A program made the translations under genes and the position numbers. This document shows positions 44,640 through 58,010 of a stretch of DNA of 64,000 nt, one piece after another (position 1 is the stretch's first letter; each line of letters opens with the position of its first letter). The notes beneath the pieces were generated by a model. The model worked only from the letters and a program-made list of their open reading frames with translations. It made no database searches and had not been told where the DNA came from. Source of the stretch: Hevea brasiliensis (taxonomy: Eukaryota; Streptophyta; Magnoliopsida; Malpighiales; Euphorbiaceae); the NCBI RefSeq assembly GCF_030052815.1, contig NC_079495.1, forward strand, positions 116,662,194 to 116,726,193, written 5' to 3'.

Positions 44640-46048
44640 TGTTGACCCCGTGTAGCTCAAAATGAGCATTGATTTTGATGATAACAAAACTCAAACAGAA
44701 TCTAACCCAACTTTAAAGTGATGTGTAGATTCCTTTTCTTATTCATAAAGAATCTTTGAAGTTGCACCTAAAGAGGAAGAATACTCAAAGGCATCTCAAG
44801 ACAAATCCAAGATGAGAAATGACAAGATTATGCAAGCCAAGACTCAAGGTAAAGGTATGAAAAACATAGAGTTAGAAATTGAGTTTTAGGTCTTATGTGA
44901 AAAAAATAGATGAGAGTTTAGTCGAATGGAGCTCAAAAATGAAACTCTATTTTCTGATTACTTTTTCTCATCATGACCTTGGATACTGCTATTGGAACTT
45001 ATTTTTCTTCTTAAGGTCTAAACCTTTGTTTTTAAATATTACAAGTTGAGACATGCTGCTGTTGACTTAGTTTGCTAACTGCTTTGCTAAAATATTAGTT
45101 TGCTAATGTGTTTGCTAAAACATTAGTTTACTAACTAGTTTACTGCTGTTGCCAAAATTTCATTAGTTTACTAAATGATCAGAGCTGCTCAACTTCGCAC
45201 AAAAAGATAAAATAACGGCCATTTTGTCTTGAGTAGTGTGTATAACGTTCCAAAAAGGTTTCAAACGGTCTAAAATGATTTGGGACTATAAATACACCTT
45301 TTTTACTTCATTTTACACTTGATGAAAGCTTACATTTGAACTCCAACTTTGATTTTTCATTTATTGCTTTCATTCAAGAGCTTTAAAGACTTTGAGCTAC
45401 CATTGGCAAATCAACTCATCTCTTCTTTATAGTTTGATTTGTATTTAGTAAGAGTGAGTGTTAAAACATTAAGTTGCATTTAAGAGAGGTTGTACAAGCA
45501 CCTATTAAAGCTTGAGAGAGAGTAAGTGCTTGAGATAGCACTTGTCAAGGGTTCAAGCTACCTTGGTAAAAGCTTGGTGTTGAAAAGTTGTAAAGGGCTT
45601 TTGGTCTCTTGCCTTTAAAAGAGCAAATAGTGAAGAGAAGACTCAAAGAGGGTTCTTTGAGAGAGTGGATGTAGGCTAGTTAAGCCGAACCACTATAAAA
45701 ATCATTGTGTTTGATCTCTCTAACCTTAACCTCTTTACTTTTGTGCAATTTAATTTTTATACATGACCTTGAATGTTGATTGAATATATTGAGTTTGTAT
45801 ATTTGAGGATTTATGAGTATGATGAGAAATCAGTTGAATATTTTGTGATGCATGTTGTAATAGCCATAAATATTGATTAAAGCTTGAATTGCAACTTAGG
45901 GACACTTTCTTGAAATACATATCACTATCATTATATATTAAGAAGCACCTAGTTGAACAAAGCCACAATTTTTCATTAGGCTACAAGCAAGGGCCAAAAA
46001 ATTGTTAAAGTCCAATTCACCCCCCTCTTGGACTATTTTGGGACAACA
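44640..46048 (+). repeat. C1 3' LTR (1409 bp)
   Basis: Second copy of the copia LTR; the TATA-like box is at about 45287. It ends GGACAACA before the target repeat atcga. Confidence 0.95.
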
Positions 46049-46053
46049 ATCGA

Positions 46054-47470
46054 AACTCACAGTTTGTACCCTTTTGTATTGCTTCAGCTATCTTCACCAA
46101 ATTTGGATCCTTATACTATTTCTCTGCCATCTATCTCAAGTACACTGGTGCCACTTTCATATGTGCTATCCAGTTACCTTTTGTTAATAACTCTAACTAC
46201 AACCCCTCTCCTATCAATTGATGTAGCTCCTTCAAGATGGGTCACCTTTGCACTGATATGTGAGCTAAACTACCAAATAATTTTTGGCTGAGGGCATATG
46301 TAATGACATTTGCCTTACTTGGATGGTATTGGATAGTATAATCATAATCTCTTAGTAATTCCATCAACCTTTTTTGCCTAAGGTTAAACTCCTTCTGGTA
46401 GAAGATGTACTAGAGACTCCTATGATCCGTAAAGATTACACACTTAGCCCCATAAAGATATTGTCTCCACATCTTTAGAGAAAAAACAACCGCCACCATT
46501 TTTAAGTCATGGGTGGGATACTTAGCTTCATGCTTCTTCAATTACCTTGAAGCATAAGATATTACCTTGCCATTTTATAGAAGAACACATCCCAAACCCA
46601 CTATGGAGGCATCATAATACACTGAGAAATCTTCATTGCCTGAAGGTAAAGCTAGAACTGGTGCTGTAACAAAACATTCCTTAAGCTTCTAAACGCTCTC
46701 TTCACACTGGTTTGTCCACTTGAACTTTCTATTCTTTTGAGTCAACCTAGTCATAGGAGCAGCTATCTTGGAGAAATCAGGTACAAATCTCTTATAATAG
46801 CTAGCCAATCCTAGGAAACTCTTGATCTCAGTCACTGTAGTTGGCCTCGGCCAATTTGCCACTGCTTCAACTTTCTTGGGATCCACCTTAATGCCCTTCT
46901 CTAACACTACATATCCTAAGAAAGATATACTCTTCAGTTAGAACTCACACTTTGAAAACTTGGTATACAACTAATGCTCCCTTAGTGTCTGGAGAACCAC
47001 TCTTAGATGCTATGCATACTTTTTTAGACTTTTGAAATACACTAAGATATCATTAATAAAGATGATCATAAAACAATCTAGATAAGGTCTTAATACCCTA
47101 TTCATGAGATCTATAAATGCAGCTAGGGCATTGATTAACCCGAATGGCATCACAAGAAACTCATAATGCCTGTATCTAGTCTGGAAAGCAGTATTTGGAA
47201 TGTCTGTCTCCTTGATCCTCAACTGGTGATACCCACACCTTAAGTTTATCTTAGTGAAACAATTAGCTCCTGCTAACTGATAAAACAAATCATCAATACA
47301 GGGCAAAGGGTACTTGTTCTTTGAGGTTACTATATTCAACTTCCTGTAGTCTATGCAGAGTCTCAAGGAACCATCATTCTTCTTTACAAACAATATTGGA
47401 GCACCCCAAGGTGAAGTGCTCAGTCTGATGAATCCCTTATTTACCAAATCCTATAACAGCTTCTTTAACT
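46054..47470 (-). pseudogene. G2 reverse transcriptase and RNase H remnant
   Basis: RT at 47447-47010: [54 protein letters not shown] (the first Asp of SKIDL is Asn), and [13 protein letters not shown], where the catalytic FIDD has become FIND. Connection at 46907-46689: KVDPKKVEAVANWPRPTTVT. RNase H fragments continue to about 46300 with stops. Two catalytic Asp losses show it is inactive. Confidence 0.85.
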
Positions 47471-47539
47471 CACTTAGCTCTGTAAGAGCCATCCTGTAAG
47501 GAGGGATAGATGTAAGTCTAATACCAAGTACTAGATTGA

Positions 47540-48110
47540 TCTCAAAATCTATCTCCCTTTAAGGGGGCAATCCTCGTATCTGGAAAAATATCTACAAACT
47601 CTTTCACTACTAGAACTGAGCATGGTCTACCTTGGTTCACCACAACTTCCTTAACATGGGCTATAAACTCTCTACATCCTTTTCTAAGCATCTTTCTCAC
47701 CTGCATGGCTAAGATTATTCCTTCCATAGGTGACACTTGGTCTCCCTAAAACACCACTTTTGACCTATTCTACCCCTAAAATTCACTATCTTGTTTCTGC
47801 AGTCTAACTTAGCAAAATTGGTTGAGAGTTAATTCATCCCTAGAATGACATCAAAATTAGTCAATTAGAACCACTAGGTTGGCTGGAAAATATCTGCCCT
47901 CAACCATTACAGAACAGGAGTAATAGATCATTTTTGTCACTAAAGGGTCACACTTGGGTCCGCTAACAAGCAGAGGACAATCTAAATTGGACACCATCAA
48001 CCTTAACCTTAGGATCATATCAGGGGTAATAAAAGAGTGAGAAGTACCTAGATCAATCAAAGCATGCACATTGAAGCTTTTTGTGTGAAGTGTACCTGAC
48101 ACTACTGTGT
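47540..48110 (-). pseudogene. G2 protease and protease-RT linker remnant
   Basis: 48102-47857 shows the retroviral-type protease: VHALIDLGTSHSFITPDMIL, where the active-site D-S/P-G triad reads D-L-G. 47736-47542 holds the linker (MLRKGCREFIAHV, VVKEFVDIFPD). Frame breaks and stops lie between them. Confidence 0.8.
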
Positions 48111-49900
48111 TAGAGGCAATTGCTTCCTGCGGTTCATGGTAAAGATTTGAGCCGGTGCTCCCTTGTGAACCTGCTGTGGTGGAAGAATCTCCTCTTCCTC
48201 TCCCTTGTCCTCTTCTTTGAGAAGAAATTGCAGGAGCCTATCTTACTGCTGATTGAGCTACACTACCTGTCCTTACTTGTTATTGTACCTTTTCCATGTT
48301 AAGACACACCCTTGCCATATGCTCCTCTTGACCACACCAATAACATTTTGGGTTCCATATTTTTATGGTTTTTAGTGAGGTTTCCCACATCTTACATAAC
48401 TTGAAGTATCTGAACCTGAGCTAGATCCACTCTTTATCCCAAGGCCAGATATGATCCTACTCCAAAACTTGTTCTTTTTCTATTTTTTTTCCCATTCTTT
48501 CCCCCTTTTTCCTTCTCAGTTTCAGACGAAGAAGTGGTCTTAATCAAGTGAGTGAAACTCCCTACATCTATAGCCTTAGGAATTGAAAACTGTTCAGCCT
48601 TTTATGCTTTTCATGTCTAACCTCCCTTTAATGATAGCCTCCACTTCCATTTTCCTTGCAGCATCTACAATGGAGTGGAAGCTATGGTTTCTTCAGCTAG
48701 AATCGATGAAGAGTTACTGAAGTAAAGCCTAAAGGTGTACTTCTTTGCCTTTTTCTTATTAGTATTATACTCCTGCCCTACATATTGCAGAAGTTCCATG
48801 AACTTATCTATATATTCATCAACACTTATGCTGGTTGTCTACCTCAACTGTTTGAACTCTACCACCTTTAACTCTCGAGAGCTTTTTAGAAAAGCCTAGT
48901 TGGTAAATTCTACCACAAACTGAATCCAGGTCATGCTATCAACCCTGTTAGCAACACAACCCTTATATCATTCTTTCACCTTCTTATATTTCAAAGTAAA
49001 GCTAGCCATCTGAATGGCCCTACTATCACTGGTATTAAGTTCATTAACTATCATCTTGACTACCTTAACATACTCGAAAGGATAATCTCCTTCCTTGTAT
49101 TTAGGTGCATCCAGCTTTAGGTAGTTTGTCATCTTTGCTTTATATATACTACCTGACCCAACCTTTCATGTTAGAACTGTTGGGACTGCGAGTGGTGGTG
49201 GTGCTTACTCTCCTGCAACTCCCTCCATGGGGTTTTGAGTTCCTATGGTGATTAGAGGGTTTTTGGGGTACTGTTGAGAAGGATACATGGGGTAAGGACT
49301 AAAAGATAGGAAGTAAGGTAAGTAGGGCATAAAAGGTGAGTATTGAGGGAAGCTCATAAACCCAAAGTTTACAAAACTTCCCTGTTGTGGATAATTAAAC
49401 TCAAAACCATGTTTCTAGCCTTATGGAGGTGGAGATATAAACTCTTGACTCATCCCTTCCTTCTTTACATATGTTTTCCTCTTTTCTTCTCAAACCAGAA
49501 AACCAAAGGTCCTCTTGCTGTTGCTAAAAGCTATAAAAGCCCCCTTTGTGCATCCATAAACATTCTGGGTGCACTCAAGGTCTCCTTACTAACCTTAAAA
49601 GAACTTCTAGAGCCTATTGAGGTTTCTCACCTTTCATTTCTGCTTGCTCTTACCCTCATAACATGGTTAAAGGGTAGTGCTCCTATGCCCTCATTTTTTA
49701 GTGGTGCACCAGTCAACCTTGCGAACCATCTTGAACCTCGTATTTTCTAAAAGTAAACAAGAAGTGTTAAGCATACATAAAGTTCATGTGGATTCACATG
49801 AACTTAGAACACATCATCAAGCATGGCACCAAGCATATCATCACATGAACTTAGAACACATCATCAAGCGTGGCATCAAACATATCATAGTCATAACATG
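48111..49900 (-). pseudogene. G2 gag remnant
   Basis: A zinc knuckle CYWCGQEEHMARVC is readable near 48345-48300. Further right, to about 49700, the sequence keeps chromoviral gag spacing but only short frames survive between stops. The plus-strand frames in this stretch (for example 49343-49750) are antisense shadows. 49780-49910 has two copies of an 'acatgaacttagaacacatcatcaag' word, a small local duplication. Confidence 0.6.
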
Positions 49901-50035
49901 AAACATAAATACATTACATAACATATAAGGATACAACCCTAATGGACATGTATTTTCTTAACTGTGCTAGTTGACAACTTTCTTTCCTTCTTTGCTAAGA
50001 CTTTCACTAGCATATAGGTCCACTCATGTAACCTA

Positions 50036-50050
50036 GAGCTCTGATATTAA
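50036..50050 (-). other. G2 primer-binding site, mutated
   Basis: Minus strand reads TTAATATCAGAGC where TGGTATCAGAGC is expected: two G-to-A changes, consistent with an old methylated element. Confidence 0.65.
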
Positions 50051-52348
50051 CTCTATAACGACCCAACTAGGGGCCGTTACTGGTGCTAGGGAATGGGTTA
50101 GCTTAAGGCTATTGAAACCCATAACAAGCCTAAACCTGTGAAACATAACTCATTCCATCTGAACCAAAACTCAAGCAACTCATGGTCAATCACACTTTAG
50201 CATTTACATTGGAGCATACATCATTTTTTTTTGTTTTAAAATGGATCAGAATTTGAAACCTTTCATTTCATTCATAAATGCTAAAGTGTAATTCTCTCAT
50301 ACATTTATAACTATCCAATGAGAATGCTTTAAAGGTTAACATTCACACATATCTTGAACTTAAATAATACATAGTACAATTCTTACAACCAAGCACAGTA
50401 TCTGACCATTATAATTTACATGTCCATTCTATAAACTCAACAAGCACAATACTTGCTAAAGCTTATCCTGCTGCTAGCTCTCCCAGAGGACACCTCTATC
50501 CCTGTAACTCTGCATTTGGAGTTAAGGGAATGGGGTAAGTTTTAAAGAGCTTAGTGAGTAAATAACCAAACATAAATTATTCATTTCATACATATGCAAT
50601 GCATCAATCATATGAGTTTTTCACATCACAAACATTTTACATGAGATGGACTTATCACTAGTGATTTCCCACATCCAATGTGTCCGGCTCATATAGAGGC
50701 TCCTCAGGAGTTTCGTTTAAATACATAATAATTCTAATGTGCTCAGCTTATACAGAGGCTCCTCAGGAACTCTGTTTAAATACATAGTGAGTCAGGGGCT
50801 TATTAGGCCTCACTTGGTCTTACTAAATTATATCATATATCATGCAAGATGATAAACATATAACATAACTGTATCGTGGGAGAAACTAGTGGGTCATCCA
50901 ACGTCCATTGGCATCAATAGTAATTATCCATAAATGCGACATTTTCATATTCTAGATACATGCATCCTAATAAATAATGAAATGAAGCATGTGTGATGAT
51001 TGAGTTCAATTAAATAAGTTTCATTCATTAGGGTTAGTGTTACTCACCTCTTGTAGCCTATCAATCACCTGACTTGAATAGTAGCTATCCTTAGATCCTT
51101 CGCTTCCCGAGTCTCTCAAGTTTAATCCAATAAACATCAGACTCTAAACAGTTATTCAGAGCTCAAAACTCTATACATATGCTAAACATCTTATTCTAGG
51201 TCCTTTTAGATCAATAAAATAAGTTTTGGAGCCTTAAAATGAAAAAGGAAATAAGGCTGGCAGAACCAACTTCGGCTGCTAAAGTCCTGAATCTGAAATG
51301 CCCTATTTGGGTAGTAGCGACTACAGCTGCCAAAATCCTGAGTTTCAAAAGCTGAACCTAGAAATCTCCAGAGAATTGTGGCGACTCTGGCTGCCAAAAC
51401 AATGGTTTTCGGCAACTAAACCTAAGAATTTCTAGAATTGTCAAGTAAAAAATTTGCACAACCTCACTCCCAAATCACGCAAGTATAGATCTCAAAGCTC
51501 CAGAATATAATCCAACCTTAAAAACACATACCTAGGACCTCTATAAACTTAAAAGCTTCAAAGAAACACATATGCATCCAATAAAGAGTGAAAATTCAAG
51601 TTTTCTCTCAACTTCACTCAAAACATCAAAGTTACAAAACATCAATTGAATTCAATAAACATAATCTTCTTCAAAATCTAACCAAATCATCTATAAACAT
51701 ATCAAAACCAATATTCCATCAAATATATACATCCTAAACTCACATGCATTCAAAGTTCTTCCAAAGTAATCAACATGCAAAAACCCTTAAAATCTCAAAA
51801 TTGATTCAAAATGCTAAAACAATTCCTTTCTTGCATTCAACCTAAACCATTTAACCTGCTCATGCAAACATACTTAGAAATCATTTTGATCATTTAAAAG
51901 AAAATAAAAAAGTGAGAAAACACCTTTTTTCTTAAAAATAAAATTAGAGGAGTTGGTAGAGAAAAGCTTTACTTAATTTCTTGAGGGTATGGATTCTCCC
52001 AAAGAAACTTCAACATTCAATACTTCCAAGTTGACGAGGAAAAATTTCACTTTTAATCCCTTTGCATGTAACAGTAAATAAGAGAGCAAAAAATCTAATC
52101 TTTCTTTGAAATTCAAACTAAAATGGGTTATTTATATCTCTACTGTCGAAGGGACTTTTGGATGTTAAAAGCCTAAATTTTGATTGCCAGAGTCCATTCT
52201 ATCCAAAATGGCATTTCAATAGTAAAAAAAGGACTTTGGCTACCGAAAGTCCAACTTTTGATTGCTGAAGTTTCTTTTGCCTAAAAACAACATTGACCTC
52301 TTACTTGGTCAAAATAAACGAAATATATACATTCTTAAACACATCTTT

Positions 52349-55347
52349 TGTGACACTCCTTACCCGTGTACAGTATACCCGAGTAAGCAATATCACACAG
52401 TGTACCGGCACACTCTATTACACTTTAATTAATTTTTTTCATGCTTTTGAACATAACTTGTGAAATATAATATCTTTGAGCCATTTTTCAAAATTATAAT
52501 TTATTGAGGTTTCGAAAATTTTAAAGAAAAGGCTAAAAATGGAGAAAACAGTTCTTCGGAACCTGTGAAAAACACTTCCAATATTCATATTCAATCAATC
52601 CCAAACTCCAATATCAAAATCTCAACATTTTTCAATTTCATTTCTCAATCATTCATCTCGTGTGATATCATGTATAATCACAGATAAACATTCACTTTTC
52701 CATTCACAAACACAATTTTCATTATTTACATGAAAATCAAAATACATTACATAAGCTTCATTTACACAAAGGAAAATAAAAATCAATTACAAAATACCAA
52801 AATGAAGCCTAGTGTCCTACCAATGCACTGTAGGTGGTGAGGTGACACGGACACTATGCAGAGCTGCAGGATGGACTCACCCAGTCTGCTATCTACTGGG
52901 CTCACGATCAGTATCTCCAGAACCTACGCGTGACAAAAGCAACGCGCTAAGCAATAATGCTTAGTAGTGCAATAATAAAATAAAAGAAAATAGCAGAAAA
53001 TAAATATGTATTGAATGTATGTCTTATTTGTTTTGTATTTGTTATATTCATTTATTTATTTAACTTTGTCCATTTTCATTCATTTGGTTGCCCAAGTAAC
53101 CTATGGATAAAGTATCAAGTACACACCATCGGTCACATATGTATCTCCCGATGTGCAACAGAATGGCTAATAAGCTGTAATGACAATAGGCACAAGGCCA
53201 AATATTAACACAAGGTCAGAATGGCTAAAAGCCATAAAATCACAGAATGGCATAATGCCATGTGCAGTACTGCTAACTGAACCCTATTGGGATGCCAAAC
53301 TATCCAAACCAATCTTGTTAGGTATACTAGGGCATTTGATACTTTAAAATTCTTCAATTTGTGAATTTCAAGTTTTGGTGTCACTATTCACTTCATTAGT
53401 CAACAAAAATGTTGACTTTTGGATAGAAAATAGGTGCATTGGTTTTAACACTCCCAATGTACCACATTTTGCATTTAAAACTTGTTGGAATTAATCACCA
53501 AATCCATTTCCAAGCTTAGCACTAAGGGGCAGAATTTTCAGTTTTTGTACCATAAGTTTACTGTTCTATTAGGGACTGTTACATTGGAAATTTGAGGAAA
53601 TGGTAAACATGAAAGTTGTTCCTTATTTTGTCTAGTTGAATTTATTATTTTGAATCACTCCATTTGGAGTTTTGTATCTCCAGATATGGTCCAAAAACCA
53701 CAGCTGGACGGATTTCCAATCTGCAGAATTTACCATATCTACAGTGCAGTGAACAGTGACTGCCACTGCCTTGTTGGATGAGTTCTGGCCATAATTTGGG
53801 GTAGGTTTCTTCATGAAAGTTGTTTGTATATGTCTTAACTTGATGCTGTAAAACTTTCAGGTCAATTGACCATTTCTACAGTGAGTTATGGCCAAATGAA
53901 CAGTTACTGTTCATTTGGTCATTCTGCAGATTCTGGTTGCAGGGTATCCGGATTGGGGCCAATTTTTGGTCCACTTGCTTTGGTCTTTTGGACATGATTT
54001 CTTCAGCAAAATTGTGCCATTATAAGTCTAGTTTCATGTCCAGTTTACCAAATACCAATTGAACCTACACAGCCAAAGATATGGCAGTCCAAACAGGCTG
54101 GATTCACAGCCTCCTTGCTGCTGTCCCTAGGCAGCCTACCATTTCACTTTGCCATGCTATATTTCAGTCTAAATTATGGTCAACTTACCTCAAATGGTCA
54201 CTAATTGACCATTAGAATGTTCTTTAACAATTTCATCAGCCAAGTCAAATTTTCACTCCCAAACCCTAATTTCCTTTAAGAATTTACACAAGGTACCTTA
54301 GTTTGACTCACTAACTCATTATCCACATGTATATATTCTTTAATCATGATCTTTAGTCCACTTTAAATCCATCAAAACAATCACTCTTATCCCTTCCTTA
54401 GGGCTGCCGAAATTCATGGTAAACATAAACATAAATTTCATTCATTTAAGTTACAAATTCTTACCTATTTCAAGTCTCTAACATGGAATTAATGAGTTTT
54501 AGATACATATGTGCACTAACCTCTTGTAGGGCAGAATTTTCCCAAGCTTAACTTCACTTTCTTTCCTTTTCTTGGCTGCCAAACACTTCCCCAAGAGGTA
54601 TGGACAAATTTTAATGAAAGGTGTTTAGGGTTTAGTAGTGAAACAAAGAGAAAAATGAAGTTTTTTTGAAGGTGTTAATGGAGGTTTGGGCAAGCTTGGA
54701 TTTCGGCTGGTTAGGGAGGAAGAGGATGGCTGCTGTTGCTTTTTAATTTTTTTGGTCTCAATTATCTCTTTTATTAGTTAGTTGAGTGTTTGTTTAATTG
54801 TGATTGGAGGGGGCTTTTAAATGACATCATAAAGATGTCATAATTTGCTTTATTTTGATTTTTCTTTTCTTTTCGTCTCTACTCATTTTCAATTTAATTT
54901 TTAGTAATGTTTATTCATATTTTATGTTATAATAATTATTTACTCAACTGGACAAGTCGGCCAAAAATCACCTCTAAAGGAGAAATGACCAAAATGCCCT
55001 CCGTTTGGCTTAACGGGTCAAAATTGTCTGTACCGATTGAAAAATTTTTCTAAATATTTTCTTGGCATTCTAATGCCATAGGGACCTCAATGACCCTTCT
55101 CTGGAGTCCCAAAAATTATTTTATGAATTTTTTCTTGGGTCTAGGGCTCCTAGTTGCGAGAACTTAACTTCCTCTAGGTTACCCATCGCTAGGTTTAACT
55201 TGGTTGTATTTTATTTCTAAAATTTTTTCCTAAATTTTTCTTATTAATATTTGAGTTAGTTATGGTCCCTCACTTTAGTTTAAATATTTTTCCGAACGTT
55301 CTAGCTATCGTCAGAGAATGTACGGAGTTGCTAGGAAGGGTGTTACA
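52349..55347 (-). repeat. G3 3' LTR (2999 bp)
   Basis: Plus-strand start TGTGACACTCC, end GGGTGTTACA. Near-identical over long runs to 59861-62884; differences cluster at about 52370-52400, 52530, 53100, 55160-55200 and 55310-55340. Open frames such as those near 53011 and 53632 occur also in the other LTR and are not genes. Confidence 0.95.
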
Positions 55348-55360
55348 ACTCTTCCTCTAA
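55348..55360 (-). other. G3 polypurine tract
   Basis: Minus strand TTAGAGGAAGAGT directly before the 3' LTR. Confidence 0.75.
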
Positions 55361-56600
55361 TTTAAATTTCGTCCTCGAAATTTACCCGATGCAAACAGTT
55401 GAGGAACTGTTGCCTCATCGTCTCTTCACTTTCCCAAGTTGCCTCCTCGGTGTTGTGGTGCCTCCAAAGCACTTTCACTGGAATCGCTTATTTCTCAACT
55501 CTTTCACTTAATCCGTATAGGTTCTTCTTCATATGTCAAATCCATTGTATTTCAATTTCTTCCCTGGAGATGACATGTGAAGGATCTGAGCGGTATCTTC
55601 TGAGCATAGATACATGAAACACATTGTGGATCTTGTTCAGCTCTGGAGGTAAAGCTAGCCTATAGGCCACTGGACCCACACGTTCAATGATTTCATATGG
55701 GCCAATGAACCTAGGGCTCAACTTACCTTTTCTTCCAAACTTCAGTACTTTCTTCCACGGTGACACCTTGAGGAACACTTTGTCGCCAACTGCATATTCT
55801 ATTTCTTTTCTCTTCAGGTCGGCATAAGATTTGAGGCAATCTTGATTGGCTTTGATTAGTTTTACTTTCTCCTCGATCTGTTTTACAGTGCAGCCCCACG
55901 ACACCGAGTTCTACATTTCCTCCCATACAGTGCTTCATATGGGGCCATTTGGATACTAGCTTGGTAGCTATTGTTGTATGCAAATTCTGCCAGTGGGAGG
56001 TATCTATCCCAACTTCCCTCAAATTCAATGACACAACTCCTCAGTATATCCTCAAGTACCTGACATATATTTCATGTTATTATTATCATTTTAATTCAAT
56101 ATTTATATCAATTCCATTGGTTTCAATTGTTTACCTGGACTACTCTTTCTGATTGCCCATCCGTCTGAGGATGGAAAGCTGTGCTGAAGTGGAGTTGTGT
56201 ACCCAAGGACTCATGCAACTTCTTCCAAAATCTCGATGTGAACCTTTGGTCTCGATCAGATATGATGGAAAGTGGAATTCCATGCAGTCTAACTATCTCA
56301 CTGATATATAATTATGCTAACTTCTCTAGTGAGTAGTCAGTCCTAACTGGCAGAAAGTGTGCTGACTTAGTCAATCTATCAACTATCACCCATACTGCAT
56401 CATGTTTCTTCCGGGTGAGAGGTAGACCACTTACAAAATCCATGGTGACCCGATCCCATTTCTATTCAGGTATGCGTATAGTCAGAGCAATCTGATGGAA
56501 CTTGATGTTCTGCCTTGACTTGACATGTCAAGCATTTAGTCACATAGTCGACCATGTCCTTCTTCATAGCCACCAATCAAGCTTGATTATGATACATTTT
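55361..56600 (-). pseudogene. G3 integrase with chromodomain, carrying an intron-like insert
   Basis: C-terminal frame 55904-55536: KSYADLKRKEIEYAVGDKVF, KFGRKGKLSPRFIGPYEIIE, then RVGPVAYRLALPPEL and HNVFHVSMLRRY. A shifted frame then gives the chromodomain block VKVLWRHHNTEEATWESEET at about 55480-55420. The core block [23 protein letters not shown] is split at 56134/56060 by 75 bp that begins GTAAAC and ends TGTCAG on the minus strand; joining the flanks restores the frame. Upstream core pieces extend to about 56560 with stops and shifts. As assembled it is not a single open frame. Confidence 0.85.
56060..56134 (-). other. Intron-like 75-bp insertion with CAGGTA duplication
   Basis: On the minus strand ..GTAGTCCAG|GTAAAC...ATGTCAG|GTACTTGAG.. 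. The direct repeat tacctg lies at 56057-56062 and 56132-56137 on the plus strand, so a CAGGTA target was duplicated. The insert is about 80% A+T in a roughly 55% A+T coding region and holds an in-frame TGA four codons in. G1 and G2 have no insert at the same place. It could be a true spliceosomal intron gained by insertion, or filler DNA that happens to sit at an AG|GT site. Confidence 0.7.
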
Positions 56601-56699
56601 TGTACTTCGGTTGCATAGCATAAACACGGTATGTGCCTCTTGAATCTGGCCTTCAATTCCCCATCATTACACACAGTCTTCCTTTGTAAGACACCCATC

Positions 56700-58010
56700 T
56701 GCTTTCACCTCATAGTCGATTGCTTTTCCTTCGAGATTTTGCTCATAATAGCCATTAGCTTCTCATCTACCTTCCGCCCATCTAAAATCAGTTTGGCGCA
56801 CTTGCAACTCAGCCAAAATAGCTCCATTTCGAACCAAAGTTAGACGAACATTCAATGATCTCAAAGCTGTGATGGACTTTCTGCTCAAAGCATCAGCAAC
56901 TACATTTGCCTTCCCAGGATGGTAGTCAATTTCACAATCATAGTCCTTCAGGAACTCAATCCATCGCCTCTGTCTAAGGTTGAGCTCCTTCTGAGTTGGC
57001 AAGTATTTCAGGCTTTTGTGGTCCGTGTAAATGTAACACTTTTCACCATATAAGTAATGCCTCTATATCTTAAGATAATTGCAAGCTCTAGATCATGGGT
57101 AGGGTAATTTTGTTCATGTGGCCTTAGCTGGAAGCATAAGTGACCACCTTCCTCTTGCATCAATACACACCCTAACCCATTATGAGAGGCATCAAGACCA
57201 CAAAGTCCTTTCGTGTCAACACCGGTGCCTCTGTCAACATCGCCTTCAACTTCTCAAGACACTTGTCGTTCCAAATCGACATTCTTGTGTAACACTTGGT
57301 CATTGGAGCATTTATTAAGGAAAATCCTTTCATAAATCTTACGTAATACCCACTAGCCCCAAGAAGCTTGACCTCAATTGTGTTTCGGGAGGCTTCCATT
57401 CCATCATCGCTTCTATTTTCTTGGGATCCACCTAATCCCATCGGTGACACTATGTGTCCAAGGAATGCAATCTCATTCACCAAAAGTCACACTTGGACAA
57501 CTTAGCATACAGCTTCTTTTCTCTCGGGGTTTCTGAGCGATCCTCAAATGTTCATCATGTTCTTCCGGTCTTGGAATACACCAAAATATCATCAATAAAG
57601 ACCACTACGAACCGATCTAAGTATGGATGGAAGATACGGTTCATAAGGTCCATAAATGGTGCATTTGTTAGGCCAAAGGGCATCACGAGAAACTCATAAT
57701 GCCCATACGGGTCTGAATGCGATCTTGGGCACATCTACATCCTTCACCCTCAATCGATGATACCGATCCGAGATCAATTTTGGAAAATACTCCTGCTCCC
57801 TTCAACTGATCGAACAGATCATCAATTCTAGGCAACGGATATTTATTCTTCACAGTCACTTTATTCAACTGCCGGTAATCGATGTAAAGCCTCAAAGTCC
57901 CATCCTTCTTCTTTACAAACAGCACTGGAGCTCCCCATGGTGACACACTGGGGCGTATAAACCCCTTATCAAGTAACTCTTGCAACTGAGTTTTCAACTC
58001 CCTCAATTGA
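56700..58010 (-). pseudogene. G3 reverse transcriptase and RNase H, frameshifted
   Basis: RT from 58006: [69 protein letters not shown], where the frame shifts. The Asp pair FIDDIL is present near 57585 in another frame. The thumb and RNase H start lie at 57483-57172 (NEIAFLGHIVS, GASGYYVRFMKGFSLINAPM). The RNase H end and tether lie at 57002-56763 ([20 protein letters not shown], then [18 protein letters not shown]). At least three frame changes; some may be consensus errors because the LTRs are near-identical. Confidence 0.85.

Larger units (their letters stand above)
35354..46048 (+). mobile_element. C1: Sirevirus-like Ty1/copia element (10.7 kb) inserted in G2
   Basis: Exact 5-bp target duplications atcga (35349-35353 and 46049-46053). 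LTRs are 35354-36767 and 44640-46048, both TGTTGACC..GGACAACA. A Met-tRNA primer site follows the 5' LTR by 3 nt and there are several purine tracts before the 3' LTR. Order is gag, protease, integrase, RT, RNase H (copia order), then an extra 596-codon frame. The large gag region with two zinc knuckles and a coiled-coil spacer, the extra ORF after pol and the repeated GGGGGAG tracts fit the Sirevirus (SIRE/Maximus) lineage. About 30 substitutions between LTRs by eye (about 2%) suggest a fairly recent insertion. gag-pol has one frameshift near 38515, one near 39625 and in-frame stops at 37898 and 40334. Confidence 0.95.
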
